Shown here: in pieces, positions 6,871 to 12,253 of the stretch
Layout of the letters: each line of letters opens with the position of its first letter
Position numbering within the stretch: the first letter of the stretch is position 1
Assembly (NCBI GenBank): GCA_018830415.1
Contig: JAHJSJ010000248.1
Coordinates: forward strand, 1 to 12,253
Length of the DNA: 12,253 nt
Reading direction: 5' to 3'
Source: Alphaproteobacteria bacterium
Lineage (GTDB): Bacteria; Pseudomonadota; Alphaproteobacteria; Sphingomonadales; Sphingomonadaceae
The notes under the pieces: generated by a model
Seen by the model: only the letters and a program-made list of their open reading frames with translations
What the model was told of the DNA's origin: nothing
Databases searched by the model: none
Program-made: the position numbers and the translations under genes

Positions 6871-7503
6871 ATGGGCCTCAAGAATTGGTACGAAGCGACG
6901 ATCATGCCAAAGCTGATCACCTGCGCATGTAGTCAGGGCCAGGTGATGAAGCGCCGCGCGGCGGTTGTGCCTTTGGCGCGCGGGGACGTGTTTGAGCTGG
7001 GCTGCGGGGGAGGGATCAATCACGAATTCTATGACCCGGCCGCGATCACTTCCTATGCCGGGATTGATCCGCACGAAGGCCTGCTCGACGGCACCCGCGC
7101 GGCGGCTCAGGCGAAAGGCTGGGCGGCTGATCTGCGCGCGGCCAAAGGCGAGGCGATCCCGTTTGCCGATAGCAGTTTCGATTGCGTGGTGTGCACCTTC
7201 ACGCTGTGTTCGGTCGATGATCCGGCGCAGGTGACGCGCGAATTGCGGCGCATTTTGCGGCCCGGTGGACAGGCGCTGTTCCTTGAACATGGCCGCGCGC
7301 CTGATGCTGGGGTGCGCCGCTGGCAGGAACGGATTGAACCCGTGTGGAAGCAGCTTGCCGGGGGATGTCACCTGACCCGCCCGATCGCCAGTGCCTTGCA
7401 GGATGCAGGCTTTGCGGTGGAAACGCTGGGCGACGGCTATACTCCCAAGGCGCCGCGCTTTGCCGGGTGGATGGAGTGGGGGATCGCGCGCAAGCTGGCG
7501 TGA
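6871..7503 (+). CDS. class I SAM-dependent methyltransferase, METTL7/TMT1-like
   Basis: 210-residue Rossmann-fold methyltransferase. Motif I is VFELGCGGGIN (about 40-50), an acidic SAM-ribose loop follows in YAGIDPHEGLL, and motif II/III-type segments are FDCVVCTFTLCSV and LRRILRPGGQALFLEHG. The combination of VVCTxxLCSV, LRPGG with a following EH, and EPVWKQLAGGCHLTR resembles, from memory, the METTL7/TMT1 (thiol methyltransferase) group and its bacterial relatives more than UbiE itself. No signal peptide or membrane helix is evident, unlike the membrane-anchored eukaryotic members. The gene stands alone on the plus strand, divergent from a small membrane protein, and is followed directly by a hairpin terminator. 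The substrate is unknown: a small thiol, a phospholipid headgroup or a quinone-like molecule are all possible. Confidence 0.88.
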   Translation: MGLKNWYEATIMPKLITCACSQGQVMKRRAAVVPLARGDVFELGCGGGINHEFYDPAAITSYAGIDPHEGLLDGTRAAAQAKGWAADLRAAKGEAIPFADSSFDCVVCTFTLCSVDDPAQVTRELRRILRPGGQALFLEHGRAPDAGVRRWQERIEPVWKQLAGGCHLTRPIASALQDAGFAVETLGDGYTPKAPRFAGWMEWGIARKLA

Positions 7504-7506
7504 AAA

Positions 7507-7539
7507 GGGCGGGAGAAGCTACCCTCTCCCGCCCGTTTT
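7507..7539. terminator. bidirectional rho-independent terminator between the methyltransferase gene and rne
   Basis: Perfect 10-bp inverted repeat GGGCGGGAGA (7507-7516) and TCTCCCGCCC (7525-7534) with an 8-base loop. It is followed on the plus strand by GTTTT and preceded by AAAA, which gives a T-run on the minus strand. It begins three bases after the methyltransferase stop and lies 28 bases beyond the rne stop, so it can end both convergent transcripts. Confidence 0.85.
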
Positions 7540-7561
7540 CTCTCAGGTCAGTCCACTCGGC

Positions 7562-10345
7562 CTATTCGCCAAAGGTGCGCTGCCACCAGCCCCGGCGCGG
7601 TGTGCCATCGGCATTGGCGGCATCAACCGTTTGATCGGCTGCAGGCGCAGCATCAGGCGCGGGCTGCGATACTTCTGTCACCTCTGCCGGAGCGGCGTCT
7701 GCGACCTTCGCCTTGCGCGGGGCGCGCTTGCGCTTGGGCTTTTCGGCCGCAGCTTCAACGGCTTCCTCAACCGCAGTGGCGGGTTCCGGCGCGGCCGCGA
7801 TTTCGGGTGCAGCTTCAGCTTCTGCCTCAGCCGCAGCTTCTGCCGCCAGCATTGCCTTGGTCTTGCGCGGGGCGCGTTTGCGCTTGGGCTTTTCGGCGAG
7901 CGCTTCGTCCGCTGTCGGTGCGGCTTCGGCTTCGACGGACTCGGTCTCAGCCTCGACCACGGTCAAACCGTCATCGTCGCCTTCGGTTCCAGCCGTTTGT
8001 GCTTCGCCATTGGCGCCTTCACCTTCGCCGCTTTCATCCGAGCGACGCTTGCGGCCGCGACCACCCCGGCGACGACGCTTTTTCGGACGGTCTTCTGCAT
8101 CAGCGGCACCATCATCGCCGGTTTCACCCGTGGGCGCATCGCTGCGATCATCGGTGTCTTCGCCATTGTCGGCGTTTTCGGTGCTGTCTTCGGCCTCGTC
8201 GGACTCGCCTTCGACACCGTCTTCACGATCACCGCGACTGCGATTGCGGCCCCCGCGCCGACGGCGGCGCTTCTTGCGGCGCGCGGCGTCATCTTCGCTC
8301 TCACTGGCTTCGCTGCGCTCCCCACTGCCGCGACGCTGGCGACGCTGGGGCGCTTCACGCTCTTCTTCTTCCTCCTCGAAATCGTCCTCGGGGAGATCTT
8401 CGTCCTCTTCATCATCGATGATCGGTTCAAACTTGGGAGCCTGTGACGGGCGCGGGCCTGCGCTCGACACGCTCATCTTGGCGCCTTCATCCTCGCCTTC
8501 GGGCACGACTTCGACCGTCACGCCAAAGCGCTGTTCGATCTCGACCAGATCGGCGCGCTTTTCGTTGAGCAGGTAGATCGCCGCTTCGGTGCTGGCGGCT
8601 AGCCGGATCAGCGTGCCTTTGCCCTTGGCGGCCTCGTCCTCGATCAGGCGCAGCGCCGAAAGCCCGGCTGATGAGGCGGTGCGCACCAGCCCGGTGCCAT
8701 CGCAATGCGGGCAGGAACGCGTGGTCGCTTCGAGCACGCCGGTGCGCAGGCGCTGACGGCTCATTTCCATCAGGCCGAAACTGGAGATGCGGCCGACCTG
8801 AATGCGCGCACGGTCGTTTTTCAGCGCGTCCTTCATCGCCTTTTCGACTTTGCGGACGTTGTTGGAGTAATCCATGTCGATGAAGTCGATCACGACCAAA
8901 CCGGCCATGTCGCGCAGGCGCAGCTGGCGGGCGATTTCCTTGGCCGCTTCAAGGTTGGTGTGAAGCGCGGTCGCTTCGATCCCGTGTTCCTTGGTCGAAC
9001 GGCCCGAGTTGATGTCGATCGACACCAGCGCCTCGGTCGGGTTGATGATCAGATAGCCGCCCGATTTGAGCTGCACCATCGGATCATACATCGCGCGCAA
9101 TTGATCCTCGGCACCATAACGCTGGAACAGCGGGACGGGATCGGAATAGGCTTTCACCCGGCGCGCATGGCTGGGCATCAGCATTTTCATGAATGCCTTG
9201 GCCGATTTGTAGCCATCCTCGCCTTCGACCACCACTTCTTCGATGTCGCGGTTGTAGATGTCACGGATCGCGCGCTTGATCAGGTCGCTGTCCGAATGGA
9301 TCAGCGCCGGCGCGACCGAAGCCAGCGTCTTTTCGCGGATTTCATCCCACACGCGGGCAAGATAATCGAAATCGCGTTTGATTTCGGGCTTGGTGCGGCT
9401 CATCCCGGCGGTGCGCACGATCAGGCCCATGCTGCGCGGCAGCTTCAAGTCGGAAACCATGTCCTTCAAGCGTTTGCGATCGCTGGTGGAGCTGATCTTG
9501 CGGCTGATCCCGCCGCCGCTTGTGGAATTGGGCATCAGCACGGTGTAACGCCCGGCAAGGCTGAGGTAACTGGTCAGCGCTGCGCCCTTGTTGCCGCGTT
9601 CTTCCTTGACGACCTGCACCAGCAACACCTGACGGCGCTGGATAACGTCCTGGATCTTGTAACGGCGGCGCAGTTCCTGACGCTTGGCGCGGACTTCGTC
9701 GACCTGCTTGGCGCGGGTGCGGCCAGAACCATTGCCTTTTTCGCCGCCCTTTTCACCCCGGCCACCCTGACGGCGGCGCCCGCGACGACCGCGGCCCCGA
9801 TCCTGATCAGCACCTTCGGTGGTTTCATCGTCGGCGGTTTCATCGTCGCTGATTTCGTCGTCAGCACCGTCATCATCCGACGCGCCGTCTTCAAAGGTAG
9901 CAACGTCATCCTTGTCAGAGGTGTCGACTTCCTCAACGCCGTTTTCAGCAAGGTCTTCGGCGAGCGCTTCGCCGCTGTCGTCCTCAGCGTCGTATTCGTC
10001 GCCGGGGGAAATGCCTTCGTCTTCTTCCTCAGCGCGCAGGCGCTCTTCTTCTTCGGCGGCTTCGGCGTCTTCGGCCAGCAGCGCGTCACGATCCGCCTTG
10101 GGGATCTGGTAATAATCGGGGTGGATTTCGCTGAAGGCGAGGAACCCGTGGCGATTGCCGCCGAAATCGACAAACGCCGCCTGAAGCGATGGTTCGACCC
10201 GCGTTACCTTGGCGAGATAGATATTGCCTTTGATCTGCTTGTGTTCGGCAGATTCGAAATCGAATTCCTCAATCCGGTTGCCTGTAAGAACCGCCACCCG
10301 GGTTTCTTCCGGGTGGCGCGCATCGATAAGCATGCGCGTTGACAT
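7562..10345 (-). CDS. rne: ribonuclease E (RNase E/G family)
   Basis: Endoribonuclease that starts mRNA decay and processes stable RNAs, and organises the degradosome. From the ATG at 10345 it has 927 residues. The S1 domain begins near 36 (QIKGNIYLAKVTRVEPSLQAAFVDFG) and is interrupted at about 91-213 by a very acidic stretch followed by an RGG-like segment (182-197), a feature of alphaproteobacterial RNase E. The catalytic core has Asp444 in VSIDINSGRST and Asp487 in LVVIDFIDMD as the metal ligands, and the Zn-link CPHC at 545-548. After about 640 comes a disordered scaffold: an acidic run, Arg-rich clusters (691-704, 755-768), two copies of EKPKRKRAPRK (818-828, 868-878), and the terminal RRGWWQRTFGE. 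The chosen start has GGAG (10354-10357) eight bases upstream and the family-typical MSTRMLIDARHPEETRVAV; a longer frame to 10420 lacks this support. Confidence 0.96.
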   Translation of the reverse strand: MSTRMLIDARHPEETRVAVLTGNRIEEFDFESAEHKQIKGNIYLAKVTRVEPSLQAAFVDFGGNRHGFLAFSEIHPDYYQIPKADRDALLAEDAEAAEEEERLRAEEEDEGISPGDEYDAEDDSGEALAEDLAENGVEEVDTSDKDDVATFEDGASDDDGADDEISDDETADDETTEGADQDRGRGRRGRRRQGGRGEKGGEKGNGSGRTRAKQVDEVRAKRQELRRRYKIQDVIQRRQVLLVQVVKEERGNKGAALTSYLSLAGRYTVLMPNSTSGGGISRKISSTSDRKRLKDMVSDLKLPRSMGLIVRTAGMSRTKPEIKRDFDYLARVWDEIREKTLASVAPALIHSDSDLIKRAIRDIYNRDIEEVVVEGEDGYKSAKAFMKMLMPSHARRVKAYSDPVPLFQRYGAEDQLRAMYDPMVQLKSGGYLIINPTEALVSIDINSGRSTKEHGIEATALHTNLEAAKEIARQLRLRDMAGLVVIDFIDMDYSNNVRKVEKAMKDALKNDRARIQVGRISSFGLMEMSRQRLRTGVLEATTRSCPHCDGTGLVRTASSAGLSALRLIEDEAAKGKGTLIRLAASTEAAIYLLNEKRADLVEIEQRFGVTVEVVPEGEDEGAKMSVSSAGPRPSQAPKFEPIIDDEEDEDLPEDDFEEEEEEREAPQRRQRRGSGERSEASESEDDAARRKKRRRRRGGRNRSRGDREDGVEGESDEAEDSTENADNGEDTDDRSDAPTGETGDDGAADAEDRPKKRRRRGGRGRKRRSDESGEGEGANGEAQTAGTEGDDDGLTVVEAETESVEAEAAPTADEALAEKPKRKRAPRKTKAMLAAEAAAEAEAEAAPEIAAAPEPATAVEEAVEAAAEKPKRKRAPRKAKVADAAPAEVTEVSQPAPDAAPAADQTVDAANADGTPRRGWWQRTFGE
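7712..7747 (-). repeat. direct repeat copy A in the rne scaffold (KPKRKRAPRK)
   Basis: These 36 bases match 7862-7897 with one mismatch (C at 7727, T at 7877). The two copies are exactly 150 bases apart, keep frame, and encode the same basic motif KPKRKRAPRK. This suggests an internal duplication in the RNase E tail. Confidence 0.85.
7862..7897 (-). repeat. direct repeat copy B in the rne scaffold (KPKRKRAPRK)
   Basis: Partner of the copy at 7712-7747, at residues about 819-830 of RNase E. Near-identity at the base level, including third positions, points to recent duplication or conversion rather than only protein-level selection. Confidence 0.85.
10292..10318 (-). promoter_or_regulatory. 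stable hairpin within codons 10-18 of rne
   Basis: Perfect 10-bp inverted repeat: on the minus strand CGCCACCCGG, a 7-base A-rich loop AAGAAAC, then CCGGGTGGCG. It begins 27 bases after the rne start codon. It lies in coding sequence for RHPEETRVA, so part of the base choice is constrained by protein, but a perfect GC-rich stem this close to the start could influence ribosome loading or RNase E feedback. The structure is plainly present in sequence; a regulatory role is inferred. Confidence 0.55.
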
Positions 10346-10353
10346 TGAATATT

Positions 10354-10357
10354 CTCC
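10354..10357 (-). promoter_or_regulatory. Shine-Dalgarno deciding the rne start
   Basis: GGAG on the minus strand lies eight bases before the ATG at 10345, within TTGGAGAATATTCAATG. It supports this start over the upstream in-frame candidates. Confidence 0.7.
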
Positions 10358-10734
10358 AAGCGCCCGGCCTTGCCCGCAATGGGGCATCAAGGGGGCGCAC
10401 ATTGTTTGGTGAACCGGCACGGTTCAAGACCACGCCGGGGTTGGTAGCCGCGCCTGATCCGCCACGGGATAGGCCAATAGCGAAGGGCGCGAAGTTCGTG
10501 TCTGCTGCAACGCAACTGCGGCGTGGTGGTAAACCTTGGGCCGCGCTTTGGTCCATCGCACCGCAAGCGAGCGAAACGCGCGCTGTGCTGGTGGGTGGGG
10601 AAAAGCGTTTCGTCACTGCATCAACCTGTTGTGAACCGGGAGCCGAAGTAGAAAGGGCATCCGGTAGTCAGAGAGCGAAGCGGTCAGAGCACCAAGGCAC
10701 TATGTTGCAACCTCTCTGATCGAAGCGCTAGCAC

Positions 10735-10752
10735 TGTGGGGCAAACCCCGCA
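10735..10752. repeat. short GC-rich hairpin upstream of the amidase gene and in the possible rne leader
   Basis: Seven-bp stem TGTGGGG with CCCCGCA (one G-U) around a CAAA loop; on the minus strand the loop reads TTTG. It lies 45 bases before the amidase ATG. No T-run follows in either direction, so it is not a canonical terminator. It may be a leader stem or an operator. Confidence 0.5.
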
Positions 10753-10797
10753 ACTCTATTGCGTTTCGCAGTCGCAAGAACGTAAGCCGCATTCGAT

Positions 10798-11706
10798 ATG
10801 AACTATCGCACCATGTTGCTGATCGTGCTGCTGGCACCCCTGTTGCTGTTGGGTGGGGCTGCGGCATTGGGGGTGCTGATCCCGGTGCCGCAATGGGGGC
10901 GCGATTATGTGCTGCGGTTTGTGGTGGACGACGCGCGCGCGCCGCTTGAACTGCCGGATATCGCCGGCCCTGATGATCCCGCGCGCCCGCTGGTGGTGAT
11001 TGATGCCGGTCATGGCGGGCGTGACCCCGGTGCTATCGGCACCGATGTTGAGGGGCGCAAGATCAGCGAAAAGGACATCACGCTCGCCATCGCGCTTGCG
11101 CTGCGCGATGAATTGCTGCGCGCGGGCGGCATCCGTGTGGCCATGACCCGCGGCGATGATCGCATCGTTCCGCTGGGCTACCGGCCCGAGATCGCCCGGT
11201 TGCTCGAAGCCGACCTGTTCATTTCGATCCACGCCGATTCCGCAGGAGAGCGCGCTGATGTCGGCGGGGCGAGCATCTACACCCTGTCAAATGACGCGTC
11301 GAGCGAGGCCGCGGCGCGGTTTGCGGCGCGAGAGAACGACGCCGACCGGTTGAACGGCATTGCGATTGACGACCAAAGCGCGGCGGTGAGCGCAATTCTG
11401 GTCGAACTGTCGCAGCAGCGCACACAGGAAGACGCGATCGAATTTGTCGGGTTGGTGCTGCGCGAAGGCGGGGACAAGCTCGCGTTCAACCCACAGCCAC
11501 GCCGCGCCGCTGCACTCGCCGTGCTGCGCGCGCCCGATGTGCCGTCGGTGTTGTTCGAAAGCGGGTTTGTGACCAATCGTGATGACAGGGCGCGGCTTAC
11601 CACGCAGGAGGGCCGCGCGCAATATGCCAGTGTCTTGGCGCGCGCGGTGCAGGTCTATTTCGCCCGCCGCGCCGATACCGCTGCGCTGACCGCGAGCGGG
11701 GAATAG
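10798..11706 (+). CDS. N-acetylmuramoyl-L-alanine amidase (Amidase_3), membrane-anchored
   Basis: 302-residue zinc amidase that cuts the bond between N-acetylmuramic acid and L-alanine in peptidoglycan, helping daughter-cell separation or wall turnover in the periplasm. An N-terminal hydrophobic segment (6-29, MLLIVLLAPLLLLGGAAALG) serves as signal anchor or uncleaved signal. The catalytic domain runs about 64-290. Zinc ligands are His72 (VIDAGHGGRDPGA), Glu91 (ISEKDITLA) and His145 (LFISIHADS); catalytic Glu254 sits in VLFESGFVTN. There is no AMIN targeting domain and little room for one between anchor and catalytic domain, so it is shorter than AmiC-type enzymes. The ATG at 10798 lacks a strong Shine-Dalgarno; an ATG five codons in (10813) is an alternative. 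mrcA follows 54 bases downstream, fitting joint control of wall synthesis and hydrolysis. Confidence 0.93.
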   Translation: MNYRTMLLIVLLAPLLLLGGAAALGVLIPVPQWGRDYVLRFVVDDARAPLELPDIAGPDDPARPLVVIDAGHGGRDPGAIGTDVEGRKISEKDITLAIALALRDELLRAGGIRVAMTRGDDRIVPLGYRPEIARLLEADLFISIHADSAGERADVGGASIYTLSNDASSEAAARFAARENDADRLNGIAIDDQSAAVSAILVELSQQRTQEDAIEFVGLVLREGGDKLAFNPQPRRAAALAVLRAPDVPSVLFESGFVTNRDDRARLTTQEGRAQYASVLARAVQVYFARRADTAALTASGE

Positions 11707-11760
11707 GCATCTAAATCGGCTAGCCATTGCGCCCGCGCGCGTGCTAGTCGCTTCGCGCCA

Positions 11761-12253
11761 ATGACCGACCTTACACCCGCCACTGATACCCAACCGCTAT
11801 GGGCCTATCTGCGCTACCGCGTGAACCGCGATATCGCGGCGGCGCTGGCGTGGTTTGGCGAAAAATGGCGCCAAAGCCTGCTTTTCAAACTCGTCGCAGC
11901 GGCGGTTGGCGCGTTTCTGGTGATCTGGATTGCGGTGTTCGTCTGGCTCGCCAGCGATCTGCCTGAGGCTGACGCGCTGCTGACCTATGAAACCCCTCTG
12001 CCTTCGGTGGTGCGCGGTGTGGATGGCGAGATCGTCCATTCCTATGCTCGCGAACGCCGGGTGCAGCTGCAATATGCCGATTTTCCCGAACAGTTGATCG
12101 AGGCCTATCTCGCGGCCGAGGACAAGACCTTCTTCAGCCACGGCGGTGTCGATATTTTCGGCACATTGAACGCGGTGTTCGATTATGCCAGCAAGATGGG
12201 ATCGGGTGAACGCGCGGTGGGCGGGTCGACGATCACGCAGCAGGTCGCCAAGA
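11761..12253 (+). CDS. mrcA: penicillin-binding protein 1A, N-terminal part (cut by window edge)
   Basis: First 164 residues of a bifunctional class A penicillin-binding protein that polymerises (GT51 domain) and crosslinks (transpeptidase domain) peptidoglycan on the periplasmic side. Visible are a cytoplasmic tail (1-40), one transmembrane segment (about 42-64, LFKLVAAAVGAFLVIWIAVFVWL), and the start of GT51: EAYLAAEDKTFFSHGGVD with the catalytic Glu at 120, then GGSTITQQVAK, the second conserved glycosyltransferase motif. The transpeptidase domain lies beyond the window. The ATG at 11761 is the only start codon in this frame between the amidase stop and this point. No clear Shine-Dalgarno is seen. 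Being 54 bases after the amidase gene on the same strand, it is probably cotranscribed. Confidence 0.95.
   Translation, partial: MTDLTPATDTQPLWAYLRYRVNRDIAAALAWFGEKWRQSLLFKLVAAAVGAFLVIWIAVFVWLASDLPEADALLTYETPLPSVVRGVDGEIVHSYARERRVQLQYADFPEQLIEAYLAAEDKTFFSHGGVDIFGTLNAVFDYASKMGSGERAVGGSTITQQVAK

Larger units (their letters stand above)
10346..10797. other. 452-bp divergent rne/amidase intergenic region, candidate rne leader
   Basis: No convincing gene: the frames that cross it have no family resemblance and run into rne. Its base composition is less biased than the flanking genes. Three inverted repeats stand out: CGAAACGC/GCGTTTCG (10572-10579 with 10605-10612), TCAGAGAG/CTCTCTGA (10668-10675 with 10712-10719), and a tight hairpin TGTGGGG-CAAA-CCCCGCA (10735-10752, one G-U pair). 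A palindrome GTTGCAAC lies at 10704-10711. Promoters for both genes must be here, but I could not pick a clear -35/-10 pair. RNase E genes are commonly autoregulated through a long 5' untranslated region, so most of this space may be rne leader. Confidence 0.55.

Noticed and set aside
7391..8576. Several plus-strand frames of 270-350 codons over the 3' part of rne, one with apparent hydrophobic stretches
   Set aside because: They are complements of the low-complexity acidic and Arg-rich scaffold (strings of Ser, Arg or Phe/Gly). One runs out of the methyltransferase gene through the terminator. None has a ribosome-binding site or known domain.
8705..10342. A 545-codon open frame antisense to rne
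   Set aside because: It mirrors the RNase E catalytic and S1 coding sequence; its composition is typical of the complement of a GC-biased gene and it has no family resemblance.
10339..10719. A 126-codon plus-strand frame in the rne-amidase intergenic region
   Set aside because: It overlaps the rne start, lacks a ribosome-binding site and a recognisable domain, and is interrupted by the candidate leader hairpins. A small protein cannot be excluded but is not supported.
11704..11763. Amidase and PBP1A genes lie in the same frame, with no stop other than the amidase TAG between them, hinting at readthrough fusion
   Set aside because: Only 18 codons separate them, and lack of a further stop over that length is expected in GC-rich DNA. 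PBP1A has its own ATG and a complete cytoplasmic tail, and no readthrough context is evident.

Overview
The window is GC-rich alphaproteobacterial chromosome, most likely Sphingomonadales and probably near Erythrobacter/Porphyrobacter. I infer this from protein family resemblance (short-form XrtA locus genes, RNase E with a large insertion in its S1 domain, the rne-amidase-PBP1A order) and from codon bias; no 16S or other marker is present. I see no mobile element, CRISPR array, rRNA or tRNA, and all genes look native in composition.

Left part (1-3974, + strand): the tail of an exosortase A (XrtA/PEP-CTERM) locus. It holds a 5'-truncated glycosyltransferase of the TIGR03087 type, exosortase A (xrtA), and an asparagine-synthase-like amidotransferase of the TIGR03108 type. 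The genes overlap or nearly touch, so they form one operon whose start lies outside the window. These proteins are expected to build an exopolysaccharide and to sort or cleave PEP-CTERM proteins at the inner membrane.

Middle part (3971-6770, - strand): sdhB (succinate dehydrogenase iron-sulfur subunit), a PaaI-type hotdog thioesterase and zapE (AFG1-like ATPase), tightly packed and probably translationally coupled. They are preceded by a small three-helix membrane protein. This operon meets the XrtA operon tail to tail with stop codons sharing bases. sdhCDA are not beside sdhB here.

Right-middle (6871-7503, +): a small class I methyltransferase resembling the METTL7/TMT1 group, ended by a strong hairpin that can serve as a bidirectional terminator for it and for rne.

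Right part: rne (RNase E, - strand, 7562-10345) is divergent from a membrane-anchored N-acetylmuramoyl-L-alanine amidase (10798-11706, +) followed by the start of mrcA (PBP1A, 11761 to the window edge). The 452-bp divergent region has no convincing gene but several inverted repeats. A perfect 10-bp hairpin sits inside the first codons of rne. Together these are plausible parts of an RNase E autoregulatory leader.

I did not find a wholly new system. The most unusual points are an exosortase A without its usual EpsI-like tail, the structured 5' region of rne, the METTL7-like methyltransferase, and sdhB separated from its partner subunits but linked to a thioesterase and ZapE.
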